NCBI RefSeq assembly: GCF_017086405.1
Contig: NZ_CP070973.1
Location: 2,294,001-2,358,000 of the forward strand
Direction of reading: 5' to 3'
DNA from: Mycobacterium gordonae
Lineage (GTDB): Bacteria > Actinomycetota > Actinomycetes > Mycobacteriales > Mycobacteriaceae
DNA: 64,000 bases
Positions 40,210 through 52,087 of the stretch are shown here, one piece after another. The notes under the pieces are model-generated. The model did no database searches, was not told the DNA's origin, and was given only the letters and a program-made list of their open reading frames with translations. The translations under genes were made by a program, and so were the position numbers. Each line of letters opens with the position of its first letter. Positions within the stretch are counted from its first letter, which is position 1.

Positions 40210-40623
40210 ATGACGGAACTCTGGGTGGAGCGCACCGGAACGCGCCGGTACACCGGTCGAAGCTCGCGGGGAGCGCAGGTGCTGATCGGCGGCGAGGACG
40301 TCGACGGCGTGTTCACTCCCGGTGAGTTGATGAAGATCGCGCTCGCCGGCTGCAGCGGGATGTCCAGCGACCAGCCGCTGGCACGCCGCCTGGGAAACGA
40401 CTATCGGGCGGTGGTCAAAGTGTCCGGCACCGCAGACCGCGACAACGAGGTCTATCCACTCCTCGAGGAGAAACTCGAGCTGGACCTTTCGGGTCTGACG
40501 GAGCAGGAGAAGGAGCGCCTCGTCGTGGTCGTCAATCGGGCCATCGACGCGGTCTGCACCGTCGGCCGCACCCTGAAGGCCGGTACCAGCGTCACCTTCG
40601 AGGTCGTCGATGTCGAGTCATGA
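40210..40623 (+). CDS. OsmC-family peroxiredoxin-like protein
   Basis: 137 residues, the counterpart of Rv2923c. The two OsmC cysteines are present: Cys48 in AGCSG and Cys116 in AVCTVGR; such proteins reduce organic hydroperoxides with a thiol pair. ATG at 40210 with AAGGGA a few bases upstream. The last 14 bases overlap the start of the acylphosphatase gene, implying translational coupling. Substrate not predictable from sequence. Confidence 0.9.
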   Translation: MTELWVERTGTRRYTGRSSRGAQVLIGGEDVDGVFTPGELMKIALAGCSGMSSDQPLARRLGNDYRAVVKVSGTADRDNEVYPLLEEKLELDLSGLTEQEKERLVVVVNRAIDAVCTVGRTLKAGTSVTFEVVDVES

Positions 40624-40891
40624 GGTGCGGCTGACGGCCTGGGTGCACGGGCACGTCCAGGGAGTGGGGTTCCGTTGGTGGACCCGCTGTCGGGCACTCG
40701 AGCAGGGTCTGACGGGTTATGCGGCCAACCATGCCGACGGCCGCGTTCTGGTGGTCGCCAACGGCCCGCGCGAGGCCGGCGAACGGCTGCTCGAACTGCT
40801 ACGGGGGGATAGCACGCCGGGCCGGGTGGACAAGGTGGTCGCTGACTGGTCGGAGTCGACGGAGCAGTTCACCGGATTCGTGGAGCGCTAG
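40610..40891 (+). CDS. acyP: Acylphosphatase
   Basis: Small enzyme of 93 residues that hydrolyses acyl phosphates. The family pattern is complete: HVQGVGFR with phosphate-binding Arg22, and GYAANHADGRV with catalytic Asn40. It starts inside the osmC-like gene (14-base overlap) and precedes smc by about 140 bases, the same order as Rv2922A in M. tuberculosis. Confidence 0.93.
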   Translation: MSSHEVRLTAWVHGHVQGVGFRWWTRCRALEQGLTGYAANHADGRVLVVANGPREAGERLLELLRGDSTPGRVDKVVADWSESTEQFTGFVER

Positions 40892-41032
40892 CAGCGAGGC
40901 CGCAACTGAAGTGGCGCCTGTGGCCCCTGCGACCGCGGCCGTCTGTCCGGGCGACGAAGATCACCAAAACCGGCGTCCGGGCGGTCGCGTGCGGCGAGGG
41001 GTCGCACCCTCAGAGCGGTAATCTGGCCCCTC

Positions 41033-44000
41033 GTGTACCTCAAGAGTCTGACGCTCAAGGGCTTCAAGTCCTTCGCCGCGCCAACGACTCTGCGTTTCGA
41101 GCCAGGCATCACTGCCGTCGTCGGGCCCAACGGGTCGGGCAAGTCCAACGTGGTCGACGCGCTGGCCTGGGTGATGGGGGAGCAGGGGGCGAAAACCCTG
41201 CGTGGCGGGAAGATGGAAGACGTCATCTTCGCCGGCACCTCTTCGCGCGCGCCGCTGGGCCGCGCTGAGGTGACCGTCACCATCGACAACTCCGACAACG
41301 CGCTGCCCATCGACTACTCCGAGGTCTCGATCACCCGCCGCATGTTCCGGGACGGTGCCAGCGAATACGAAATCAATGGCAGTGGTTGCCGTTTGATGGA
41401 CGTGCAGGAGCTGTTGAGCGACTCCGGGATCGGCCGGGAGATGCACGTGATCGTCGGACAGGGCAAGTTGGACGAAATCCTGCAGTCGCGACCCGAGGAT
41501 CGTCGGGCCTTCATCGAAGAGGCCGCGGGAGTGCTCAAGCACCGCAAGCGCAAGGAAAAGGCGCTGCGCAAACTCGACGCAATGGCTGCGAACCTGGCCC
41601 GCCTGACCGACCTCACCACCGAACTGCGCCGCCAACTCAAACCACTGGGCCGCCAGGCCGAAGTGGCTCGCCGGGCACAGACGATTCAGGCCGACCTTCG
41701 CGACGCCCGGCTGCGGCTGGCCGCCGACGACCTGGTCAATCGGCGCTCCGAGCGGCAGGCAATCTTCGACACCGAAACCACCATGCGGCGCGAGCACGAC
41801 GAGGCGGCCGCCCGTCTGACGGTGGCATCCGAGGAACTGGCCGCGCACGAGGAATCGCTGGCCGAGCTGTCCCAGCGCGCCGAAGCCGTCCAGCAGACCT
41901 GGTTCCGGCTGTCCGCACTGGCCGAACGCGTCGGCGCGACCGTGCGTATCGCCAGTGAACGCGCCCACCACCTCGACGTCGAGCCGTCGCGGACCAGCGA
42001 TACCGACCCCGATGCGCTGGAAGCCGAAGCCGAGCAGGTGGCGCTTTTCGAGGAGCAGCTGCTGGCCGAACTGGCCGAGGCCCGCACCCGGCTGGACGCC
42101 GCGCGGGCCGAGCTGGCCGAGCGGGAGCGCCGTGCGGTGGAAGCCGACAAAGCGCATCTGGCGGCGGTTCGTGCCGAAGCCGACCGGCGGGAGGGTCTGG
42201 CGCGGCTGGCCGGCCAGGTCGAGACGATGCGGGCACGCGTCGAATCCATCGACGACAGCGTCGCGCGCCTGTCCGAGCGGATCGAACACGCCGCCGCCCG
42301 GGTGCAACACACCGGGCCGAATTCGAGGCGGTGCAGAGCCGGGTCGGCGAATTGGACCAGGGTGAGGTCGGCCTCGACGATCAACACGAACGCACGATGG
42401 CCGCGCTCCGGCTGACCGACGAACGTGTCACCGAACTGCAGGCCGCCGAACGTGCCGCCGAACGGCAGGTGGCTTCGTTGCGGGCCCGCATCGACGCGCT
42501 GTCAGTGAGCCTGGAGCGCAAGGACGGTACCGCGTGGCTGGCCCGGAACCACAGCGCCGCAGGGCTTTTCGGTTCGGTCGCGGAACTGGTCAAGGTGCGT
42601 TCGGGTTACGAGGCGGCGCTGGCCACGGTGCTGGGCTCGGCGGCCGACGGGTTGGCCGTGGACAGTTTGGGGGCCGCCCGGACGGCGGTCGTCGCACTCA
42701 AACAGGCCGACGGCGGCCGTGCGGCGCTGGTGCTCGGTGATTGGCCGGCGCTGCCGCACCCGTCGATCAGTCTGCCTGACGGGGCGGTGTGGGCTCTTGA
42801 CCTGGTCGAGGCGCCGCCGCGGTTGCGCGGGGCGATGGTGGCCATGCTGTCGGGTGTCGCGGTGGTCCACGACCTGGGCGCGGCGCTGGATCTGGTCGCC
42901 GGAAATCCCCAGCTGCGGGCGGTGACACTCGACGGTGATTTGGTGGGCGCGGGCTGGGTGAGCGGTGGATCCGACCGCAAGGTGTCCACCCTGGAGATCG
43001 CCTCGGAAATCGAAAAGGCGCGCAACGAACTCGCCGCCGCGGAGTCGCAGGTGGCACAGCTCAGCGCGGCGCTGTCCGGCGCGTTGACCGAGCAGTCCGC
43101 CCGGCAGGACGCCGCTGAGCAGGCGCTGGCCGCCCTCAACGAGTCCGACACCGCGATCTCGGCGATGTACGACCAGCTCGGCCGGTTGGGGCAGGAAGCC
43201 CGAACTGCCGAAGAAGAATGGAACCGGTTGCTGGCTCAGCGCGAGGAACTGGAAGCCGGTCGGGCCCGAACCCTCGACGAGGTCGTCGAACTCGAGACCC
43301 GATTGCGCAATGCCCAGGAGATCGAGCACGTCCAACAGGCCGAGCCCGACAACCGACAGGAGATCGCGGCCGCCGCCGACGAAGCACGCAGCTTCGAGGT
43401 CGAGGCCCGGCTGACCGTACGCACCGCCGAGGAGCGCGCCAACGCGGTGCGGGGGCGGGCCGACTCACTGCGCCGCGCGGCGGCGGCCGAACGGGAGGCG
43501 CGGATCCGTGCTGAACAAGCGGCCGCTGCCCGGCTGCGCGCTGCGGCGGTGGCCGCCGCGGTGGCCGAGTCGGGACGTCTGCTGGCCTGGCGGCTGAACC
43601 GGGTCGTGGATGCGGCTTCGATGATGCGCGACGAGCTGACCGCTGAGCGGCAGCAGCGGGCTGCGGCGATGGCCGCGGTGCGTGAGGAAACCAACCACTT
43701 GAGCGCGCGGGTGGCCGCGCTCACCGATTCGCTGCACCGCGACGAGGTGGCCAACGCCCAGGCGGCGCTACGGATCGAGCAACTCGAGCAGATGATCCTG
43801 GAGCAGTTCGGGATGGCCCCGGCCGACCTGATCGCCGAATACGGCCCGGACGTTCCGCTGCCGCCGACCGATCTGGAGATAGCCGAGTTCGAACAGGCCC
43901 GGGAGCGCGGCGAGCAAGTGGTCGCCCCGGCCCCGATGCCGTTCGACCGCACGACCCAGGAGCGGCGTGCCAAGCGCGCCGAGCGCGAGCTCAACGAGCT

Positions 44001-44628
44001 GGGTAGGGTCAACCCGCTTGCCCTTGAGGAGTTTGCTGCGCTGGAGGAGCGTTACAACTTCCTGTCCACCCAACTCGAGGATGTCAAGGCCGCCCGCAAG
44101 GATCTGCTCGACGTCGTCGCCGACGTCGACGCGCGGATCCTGCAGGTCTTCAGTGAGGCCTTCGTCGACGTCGAACGCGAATTCCAGACGGTGTTCACCA
44201 CGCTGTTCCCCGGTGGGGAGGGTCGCCTGCGGCTGACCCAGCCCGACGACATGCTCACCACCGGCATTGAGGTCGAAGCCCGCCCGCCCGGCAAGAAAGT
44301 GACCCGGCTTTCGTTGCTGTCCGGCGGCGAGAAGGCTCTGACGGCGGTGGCGATGCTGGTCGCCATCTTCCGGGCCCGGCCCTCGCCGTTCTACATCATG
44401 GACGAGGTGGAAGCCGCGCTCGACGACACCAACCTGCGCCGATTGATCAGCCTGTTCGAGATGCTGCGGGACCGGTCGCAGCTCATCATCATCACCCATC
44501 AGAAGCCCACCATGGAGGTGGCCGACGCGCTGTACGGGGTGACGATGCAGGGCGACGGAATCACTGCCGTGATCTCGCAGCGGATTCGCGGCCAGCAGGT
44601 GGACCGGTTGGTGGCCAACTCTTCATAA
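41033..44628 (+). pseudogene. smc: Chromosome segregation protein SMC, single frameshift
   Basis: Would be about 1198 residues if one base were restored. Part 1 (from GTG 41033) has Walker A GPNGSGKS at 31-38 and the first coiled coil. Part 2 (open from before 42331 to 44628) has the hinge ([12 protein letters not shown]), second coiled coil, ABC signature [13 protein letters not shown] and Walker [14 protein letters not shown]. The frame breaks near 42311-42316, where cacaccgggcc is read but cacacccgggcc is expected. Part 1 runs on out of frame to a stop at 42415. Both halves are otherwise well preserved, so this is either a sequencing error in a C/G run or a very recent mutation. SMC compacts and separates chromosomes. 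Confidence 0.85.
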
Positions 44629-44970
44629 GAGTTTCGGCGTCTGGCGGCAATCGCACATCTTCGCGCGGCTCAAGAGGCCCGCTACGTCCCCCTCGTCTCT
44701 AGCCGCGTTCAGTTCCGCGCTGTGGTGTTCCGTGATGTGGACGGGTCTCTCGCGTGGCCAGTTACCGGTCATAACGGGGCAGCGTTTCGAGGCAGTTTGG
44801 CGCATGGAGGCGGCACGCAAAGTGAACTTTTCTCGACAAGTGAGGATTTCTTCACTTATCCTGTTTGGTGGAAGACCGCGCGCGTAGCCGAATGCATTGC
44901 TGGTGGCGCGGTGTGACTTATGCAGTGCCTGTTGGTCCTGTTGGCCCTGTTGAACTCGGAGGATGCGGCA
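44629..44970. promoter_or_regulatory. Intergenic region smc / PE_PGRS
   Basis: 342 bases without a supported gene. Near 44838-44857 AAGTGA and TCACTT form an inverted repeat in an AT-richer stretch, about 115 bases before the PE_PGRS start, which suggests promoter or operator DNA. The ribosome site GGAGGA at 44958-44963 belongs to the PE_PGRS gene. In M. tuberculosis ftsY follows smc here; it is absent. Confidence 0.45.
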
Positions 44971-47900
44971 ATGTCATTTGTGCTGGTGACACCGGAACTG
45001 GTGCGGTCGGCGGTTGCAGACTTGGCAGGCATTGGGATGCGCGTAGAGGCGGCCAATGCGGGAGCGGCGGCTGCGACCACCGAGCTGCTGGCTGCGGGTG
45101 CCGATGACGTGTCGGCGGCGGTCGCCAGACTGTTCGGCGCCTACGGTCGGGAGTATCAAGGGCTGGCGGCGGGCGTTGCGGGTTTGCATGCCGACTTTGT
45201 GAAGTTGGTGGGTGTGAGCGGAGGGGCGTACGCCGAGGCGGAAGTAGCTGCCGCGGCAACGATGCAAGATGTGGAGCAGGCGGTGTGGGATGCGGTCAAC
45301 GCCCCGACGCAGCTGTTATTGGGTCGGCCGCTCATTGGTGATGGAGCAGCGGGGGCTAGTGGGCCGGTGGGTCAGCCGGGCGGGGCGGGGGGACTGCTGT
45401 GGGGCAATGGTGGTGCGGGAGGCGCTAGCACGGCGCCAGGAGTTGCCGGAGGAGCAGGTGGGGACGCGGGGCTATGGGGTGCTGGTGGCGCTGGCGGTGC
45501 TGGCGGTTCCGGTGGGATCGGGGGTGCTGGCGGCTCGGGTGGGTGGTTGTACGGCAATGGCGGTGCGGGTGGTGGTGGGGGCCTCGGTGGTGGAGGTGGG
45601 GCCGGGGGTAATGCGGTTTTGTTTGGAAATGGCGGTTCTGGTGGTGCCGGCGGTGCAGGTGCCGCCGGCGCGGCCGGATTAGCAGCCTTGAGTGCTGGGG
45701 CGCCGGGCGACGATGGCGGCTCCGGTGGCAACGGGGGCGTGGGTGGGTCGGGCGGGCGCGCCGGGTGGATATTCGGTACCGGTGGTGACGGCGGTGCTGG
45801 TGGCTTGGGCGGAGAGGGTGGCGCCGGCGGCGCCGGCGCCACGGGTGCAGCTGGAACCTCGACCCAGGCTGGCGGTGCTGGTGGTGCTGGTGGTGCGGGT
45901 GGTACTGGAGGTAATGGAGGTAATGGTGGGTCTGCCGGAGCTGGCAGCGCTTGGGGTCAGGCTGGCGCGATCGGCGTCGGGGGCGCCGGGGGTGCTGGCG
46001 GTGCTGGAGGCACGGCCGGCGACGGTGGGGCCGGCGGGGCCGGTACCGCGGACAGTCCGAATGGTACTGCGGGAGGCCATGGCGGTAACCCGGGTAAGGC
46101 GGGGCTGGGCGGCGTCGGCGGTGACGGCTCAATAGCCGGAGCCAGTGGTGCCCAGGGCGCAGCGGTCACAAGTGGCGGTAACGGCGGAGTCGGCGGGGCT
46201 GGATTCAGCGCCCTCACGCCGGGACAAAACGGCGGTAACGGTGGGTCTGGTGGTGATGGCGGGGCGGTAGGTAACGGCGGTGCTGGCGGTGCTGGCGGCA
46301 ACGGTGCAGCGGGCAAGGCGGGCACTAGCGGCGTGAGCCCGGGCGATGCGGGCGGCGACGGTTCTGCGGGGGGGAACGGAGGCAACGGTGGTCGCGGCGG
46401 TGCGGGCGGGTCCATCTCTGGTGCGGGCGGTGCCGGCGGTTCCGGCGGTCTAGGTGGGGAGGGTGGACGTGGTGGAACGGGGCCACCGGCGCCGCCGGAG
46501 TGGATGCGAAGGAGGGTGGTGTTGGTGGAAATGGCGGTGCCGGCGGTCATGGCGGTATGGGTGGTAGTGGGGGCTCTAGCGGGGCAGGTGGATCAGGGCC
46601 GGAGGGCATTGGGGGCGTAGGTGGCGCCGGCGGTGCGGGAGGAGTTGCCGGTGATGGTGGGGCCGGTGGAGCAGGTGTTGCAAACAGTCCCGACGGGACG
46701 TCCGGGGGGCGCGGCGGCGATCCCGGAATGGCGGGTTTGGGCGGCATGGGGGGGACCGGCTTAATCGCCGGTGCCGACGGTGCTGCGGGAGCAGCAGTCA
46801 CGAGTGGTGGTGACGGCGGAGCTGGGGGGGCCGGGTTCAGCGCCGTCTCGCCCGGTCATTACGGCGGCAACGGGGGCGCTGGTGGGGATGGCGGGGCGGT
46901 CGGTAACGGTGGTGCCGGCGGCGCCGGCGGAAACGGCGCGGCGGGCAAGGCGGGTAGCGACGGCTGGAATTACGGTGTGCCCGGCGTCGTTGGCTCGCCG
47001 GGGGGAGGGGTGGCAGCGGCGGCGCCGGTGGTGCGGGCGGTTCGATTTCCGGCGACGGTGGTGCGGGTGGTGCCGGCGGCAGCGGCGCGTCGGGCGGCCA
47101 CGGCGGCAACGGCGGGAACGGCAGTGTCTCTGACGGCGATGCGTTCAACGGCGGAACGGGTGGACCGGCGGTGCGGCCGGGCCGGGTGGTGATGGCGGTA
47201 GGGGCGGTGCCGCAACCAATGGTGCCGGGGGCAAAGGCGGCGCGGGGGGTGCCGGAGGCGTCGGTGGAAACGGTGGGCATGGCGGGACTGGCGGATTGTC
47301 CGACCTCGACATCGGCGGCAACGCCGGTCTTGGTGGTGCCGCCGGTGCCGGGGCCGCGGGTGGCTCCGGCGGGGAGGGCGGCGACTCGGTTAACGGTGCG
47401 GCCGGTATGGGCGGTGCCGGAGGGGCCGGAGGCGATGGCGGGATGGGTGCGTCGGGTGGCGACACCCTCAGCAGTTATGCGGGTGCCGGTGGTGTCGGGG
47501 GAACGGGCGGGGTCGCCGGAGCAGGGGGTGACGGCGGTGGCGGCGGCGTTTCGGCGAACGGCGCCGGCGGTGCAGGCGGTGACGGCGGTGCCGGTGGCGC
47601 CGGCGGCGCCGGTGGTTCCGGTGGGGTTGGCGCGGTCAGTGGTGCGGGCGGTGCCGGTGGAGGCGCTGCTAGAGGCGGGGAGGGTGGCGCTGGCGGCGCA
47701 TCGGAGATCGGCGCCGGCGGTGTGGGTGGCGCCGGCGGAATCGGTGGTGACGGTGGCGCCGGCGGGCAAGGCGGGCTCGGCGAGGCCTCTTCGGGTGCAT
47801 ATGCGAGCTTCGGCGGAGAAGGCGGAATCGGCGGGTCGGCCGGTGCAGGCGGCGGAGGCGGTGAGGGTGGCGCGTCCACGCACGGTGCTGGCGGAGATGG

Positions 47901-48882
47901 TGGAGCAGGCGGTGCCGGCGGTACTGGCGGGGCTGGTGGCGTCGGCGGGGACGGTGATATTCCCAATGACCAAGTCGGTGGCGACGGCAATGTGGGCGGC
48001 GCCGCCGGGGATGGCGGGACTGGTGGCCGCGGAGGTGACGGCGGCGCCACCATTACCGGCACAGGCGGCACGGGTGGTGCCGGAGGTGCCGGCGGCGACG
48101 CCGGTGCGGGCGGCGCCGGGGGAGTGGGCTATCAGGCCGTCTGGGGCGGTTACAACGCTCCCGGCGGCCCTGGCGCGACCGGAGGCGACGGCGGCGCCGG
48201 TGGTGCGGGTGGCGCGTCGGTCACCGGTGACGGCGGCGCGGGCGGAATCGGCGGGACTGGCGGTGTAGGTGGCGCGGGAGGCGCCGGCGCCGGTGAATTG
48301 GGGAGTGGGTTGCAGGGTGCCGAAGGCGGGGCAGGTGGTCCTGGCGGCGCCGGTGGCAGCGGCGGCGCCGGAGGTCAATCGCAAAGTGGAAGCGGTGGTG
48401 ACGGCGGCACTGGAGGACAGGGGGGCGAAGGAGGGGACGGTGCAAGCGGTGGCGTAGGTGGCAGCAACTGGCTCATCCAAAGCGCTGATGGTGGGCGCGG
48501 CGGAGGTGCCGGCGCTGGTGGTACGGGAGGCTCGGGCGGCCACGGCGGAACGTCAAGCACCGGTGCGGGCGGTAGCGGTGGCGTCGGCGGCGCCGGCGCA
48601 GACGGTGGTACGGGCGGCTCGGGCGGGAACGGATCGACGGATTCGACTTGGGATGCATCAGGGAACGGAGGAGAGGGAAGCCGCGGCGGCATGGGTGGCA
48701 ACGGCGGCTCCGGCGGTGACGGAGGCGGCCCCAGCGGCCTTGGAGGCGCCGGTGGAGACGCCGGTGACGGCGGCCAGGGTGGCGCAGGCGGCCTCATGGG
48801 CGTACCGGGGTGGGCCTCTGACGGTTCTGATGGGGTGAACGGCGACGCGGGCATTCCCGGTGCGGCTGGTGGCAACGCCTAG
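44971..48882 (+). pseudogene. PE_PGRS family gene with three frameshifts
   Basis: Begins [10 protein letters not shown] at 44971 with GGAGGA upstream; PE domain 1-95 with the secretion motif YAEAE at 87-91 and [11 protein letters not shown] linker, then a very long PGRS region. The reading frame breaks at about 46479-46482, 47000-47010 and 47158-47165, each fitting loss of one G in a G-rich run. Gly-rich coding continues in the next frame each time, and the third loss returns to the first frame, which ends normally at 48882. Restored length about 1304 residues. As read, the protein stops at 46620 after about 549 residues, the last 40 out of frame. An N-terminal start at 44920 is rejected. Confidence 0.8.
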
Positions 48883-49607
48883 AGTGTTGGCCTGCTTTAT
48901 CGATTGATCAACCCGGGGTTTGTCTGCACGTGGTTGCACCCGCGGCAGACCGCGGTTGACTGGGTCCCGAACCTGTCCTGACGGTCAGGGGCGATTGGAC
49001 GCGGCCTGGTTCGACACGCGCATTTCTCGGTCCTCAGAGGGATCGTGTCTAGATGCCTAGGACGCTGAGCGGCGTGCGCCGACCCGCAGTGCGAATGGGT
49101 CCTATCGTGCTCATCAGATTGGGTGACAGCTGCTTCTGAACGTCCTGATCGAGGGTGCCCGTGGGCTCGGCAACGGTCGGCAACGGAGTGAGGGCTGGCG
49201 CCCGCGGTTGGGCGTAGCCATGAATTGTTCGCCGCCGCGGCGGCGCGCGACGGGTCCCATCGGCTGAACTCTGTGTCCGCAGAAGAACGCGAACAGCCAG
49301 CCAGGGCCGAGCAGCGGGCGGTTCGCCACGACAGGACTGGCGCGCAGCCTTTTCGGCCTCTCCTCAGAATTTGGCCCAGCCACATTTTCGAGGAAACGCT
49401 TGACTGAAGGTATCCTCGTACATGAGACTTTCGTCAGAAAGCTCTCTAGGGACGTTGCTCTTGGAGCTCACCACCTGTGCGACCTACGCCCTTCTCGCTG
49501 AGCTAGGAGGACTAACTATCAGAGCGCTGTGGAACCCCGGAGTCTCGCGGGCGGTGCTCCTGCAGCTTTAGCTGGAATGGGCCCGTCATCTCGAAAGGAA
49601 CAGAAAA
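48883..49607. other. Intergenic region between two PE_PGRS genes
   Basis: 725 bases with no open frame that I can support on either strand. A short inverted repeat CTTTC-gtca-GAAAG lies near 49433-49446 in the part leading to the next PE_PGRS, and AAGGAA at 49595-49600 is that gene's ribosome site. Nothing else recognised. Confidence 0.5.
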
Positions 49608-51536
49608 TTGTCGTACGTGGCGGTAGCGCCTGAGCTTGTGAGCCTTGCGGCGGGCCACTTGGGCGATATCGGGTCGGCGCTCAGCGCTGCCAACGCGGCC
49701 GCCGCGCTTCCTACTACCGGGCTTGTCGCCGCGGGTGCGGACGAGGTTTCCGCGGCGATTGCGGCGCTCATTCGTGGCCACGCGCGGGCATATCAGTCGA
49801 TGAGTGCACAGGTAGCCGCCTTCCACAACGAGTTTGTCGAGGCCCTGGCGGCTGGCGCCACTTCATACGCCAGCGCCGAGGCGACCAACAAATCGCCGTT
49901 GGAGATGGCCGCGGGAGCGCTCAACGCGCCGGCCGCAGCGCTGTTGGGCCGGCCGCTGATCGGCAACGGGGCCGATGGGGCGCCGGGAACCGGGCAACCG
50001 GGCGGACCAGGGGGGCTGTTGTACGGAAGTGGCGGTCGTGGCGGCTCGGGCGGGTTCGGGCAGCAAGGCGGTCCGGGTGGGCCGGCCGGGTTGATCGGCA
50101 ACGGCGGGGCTGGCGGCGCTGGCGGAACCGGTGCAGCCGGAGGCGTTGGCGGCCTCGGCGGCCTGCTCTACGGTTCCGGTGGCGCCGGCGGAGCTGGGGG
50201 GATCGCCGGACCGGCCGGTACCGGTGGTGCCGGTGGCAGCGGCGGCAACGCCGTTTTTTGGGGGCACGGCGGAGTTGGCGGGGCTGGTGGTGCCAGCGGT
50301 GACGGCGGCGGCGGCGGCAACAGCGGCATGCTCTTCGGCAACGGTGGCGCTGGCGGCGCTGGCGGGGTGGGCATTGCCGGTGCGGGCACCGGTGGGCATG
50401 GCGGTCAAGGAGGCAACGCTGTCGGCCTGTGGGGCAGTGGAGGCGCCGGCGGGGACGGCGGTATCGGTGGCGCCGGAGCCGACGGCGTCAATCCCGGTAT
50501 GGCTTCTCCGACAACACCTGCGGGTAACGGAACGGACAACACCAACAACCCTGGGAAGGCCGGGGGCGACGGCTATAACGGCACCGCCACAGGCGAGGCC
50601 GGCGGTAACGGCGGTGGCGCCGGCACCGTCTTCACTACGCCCTCAGACGGGGTCTCGGGCGGCAAAGGCGGCGACGGCGGCTCCGGCGCAGTTGGCGGCG
50701 CGGGCGGCACGGGCGGCGCGGCGGTAGATGGCGGCAAGGACGGTGAGGCCGCCATCGGTGGACGCGGCGGCAATGGCGGCAATGGCGGGGAAGGCGCGCC
50801 CGGCGGCGCTGGAGGTACCGGTGGCCTAGCTGGCAGCAAGAACGACCCTGATGGCAGCCATGGCGGCACCGGCGGTACGGGCGGCGACGGTGGCACCGGT
50901 GCGGCCGGTGGCGCTGGCGGGCGGGGCGGCCTCGGCGGCGATTCCGACGGCAACGTGACCTATGACGCTAAAGGCGGTGAAGGCGGCTCCGGCGGTCGCG
51001 GCGGGGATGCCGCCAGTAACGCCGGAAGCGGCGGCGCGGGCGGGCTCGGTGGCGCCGGGGGGCACGGCGGGCTTCTGTTGGGCGATGGTGGCGCGGGCGG
51101 TCTCGGAGGGGCCGGCGGCACCGGTGGGGCGGGCGCTTCGGGTGGCTTCGGGGGAGCGGGCGGAGCAGGCGGCGACTCGCTGAATCTGCGCGCCGGCGAC
51201 GGCGGGCTCGGTGGTGACGGCGGCGCCGGCGGTGACGGCGGCACTGGCGGTGCCGGTGCCGCCGGCGGTGCGGGCGGGAGAGGCGGGCTGTTGGGGCTGG
51301 CCGGCAGCGACGGGGCCGGCGGCATGGGCGGTACCGGCGGCGCGGGAGGCGCCGGCGGTGACGGCGGCAACGGTGGTCATGCGGGAACAGGCCCGAAACT
51401 CGGCCATGGCGGTGACGGCGGCAAAGGCGGCGTTGGTGGCCAAGGGGGTCTCGGTGGTGTCGGCGCCCAGGGCAGCGCCGGCTTCGGTGAGGTTGGCGCC
51501 ACGGGCAAGGCCGGCCAGCAGGGGTCGAAGGGCTGA
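49608..51536 (+). CDS. PE_PGRS family protein, intact, TTG start
   Basis: 642 residues: PE domain (1-95) starting [10 protein letters not shown], secretion motif YASAE at 87-91, linker [10 protein letters not shown] at 112-121, then a PGRS tail of GGxGG/GNGG repeats to the end. The start codon is TTG at 49608; it is supported by the exact family start and by AAGGAA 7 bases upstream, and no ATG or GTG fits. It is the only full-length PE_PGRS of the island. Expected to be exported by ESX-5; function unknown. Confidence 0.88.
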   Translation: MSYVAVAPELVSLAAGHLGDIGSALSAANAAAALPTTGLVAAGADEVSAAIAALIRGHARAYQSMSAQVAAFHNEFVEALAAGATSYASAEATNKSPLEMAAGALNAPAAALLGRPLIGNGADGAPGTGQPGGPGGLLYGSGGRGGSGGFGQQGGPGGPAGLIGNGGAGGAGGTGAAGGVGGLGGLLYGSGGAGGAGGIAGPAGTGGAGGSGGNAVFWGHGGVGGAGGASGDGGGGGNSGMLFGNGGAGGAGGVGIAGAGTGGHGGQGGNAVGLWGSGGAGGDGGIGGAGADGVNPGMASPTTPAGNGTDNTNNPGKAGGDGYNGTATGEAGGNGGGAGTVFTTPSDGVSGGKGGDGGSGAVGGAGGTGGAAVDGGKDGEAAIGGRGGNGGNGGEGAPGGAGGTGGLAGSKNDPDGSHGGTGGTGGDGGTGAAGGAGGRGGLGGDSDGNVTYDAKGGEGGSGGRGGDAASNAGSGGAGGLGGAGGHGGLLLGDGGAGGLGGAGGTGGAGASGGFGGAGGAGGDSLNLRAGDGGLGGDGGAGGDGGTGGAGAAGGAGGRGGLLGLAGSDGAGGMGGTGGAGGAGGDGGNGGHAGTGPKLGHGGDGGKGGVGGQGGLGGVGAQGSAGFGEVGATGKAGQQGSKG

Positions 51537-51609
51537 TCGCGGCGGGGTCGACACCCGACGGCGACGATGAATAATGACGCCATACTCGCCCTGTTCGCCC
51601 CATTTGCCC

Positions 51610-51765
51610 CATCTGCCCGTAGCACCACAAACGGTCGGGGCGGTCGCGGATTCCGCCACGATCGGATCAGCGATCAGTGTGGCCAATGCCGTGGTGGCGG
51701 CGCCGGCGACGAAATTGTTTGGGGTCGCTGCTGACCAGGTGGCGGTCATCGAATTAATGCTGTCC
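51610..51765 (+). pseudogene. Remnant of a PE domain
   Basis: The frame through 51574-52011 contains, at residues 16-63, VAPQTVGAVADSATIGSA followed by ISVANAVVAAPATKLF and VAADQVAVIELML. This follows position by position the PE domain of the gene just upstream ([49 protein letters not shown]). The family start, the second half with YxxxD/E, and any tail are missing, and the frame then reads unrelated sequence. It lies where a PE partner of the following PPE gene would be expected. Confidence 0.6.
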
Positions 51766-52087
51766 CGCAGGCGCGCCCGGACGGATCGGAACGGAGCTGC
51801 CCGTACACCCTGCCTGACATCGATTGCGCACCATGAGCAGGTATTTGTCGGTGGCAATCGAACCATTTCCACGCCACCGTGCATTCCGGAGGGCATCAAC
51901 ACTGAATACGATTTTTTGTTACGCGCTAGATTCACCACTGATTGCTCGTCTTTTTTGATTCGCGGGCCAATTTTCACAAAAGGGCGAACTGCGCATCCCC
52001 GTGATGAATAATCGACATGTATTTGCGGTGCCCTGAAATGCATACCAGCGTGGCCTGTAAGGCGCGAATGGCAAAGAGGAACGATCT
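51766..52087. promoter_or_regulatory. Region upstream of the PPE-MPTR gene
   Basis: About 320 bases, clearly richer in A+T from 51890 to 52020 than the surrounding genes, as expected for a promoter. GAGGAA at 52075-52080 is the ribosome site of the PPE gene. No gene seen. Confidence 0.45.

Noticed and set aside
44920..44970. Earlier start for the second PE_PGRS adding 17 residues
   Set aside because: The MSFVLVTPE start at 44971 is the family start and has GGAGGA directly upstream.
51574..52011. Full 145-residue frame as a gene
   Set aside because: Only the first third resembles a PE domain; the remainder has no family features and runs into the AT-rich promoter of the PPE gene.
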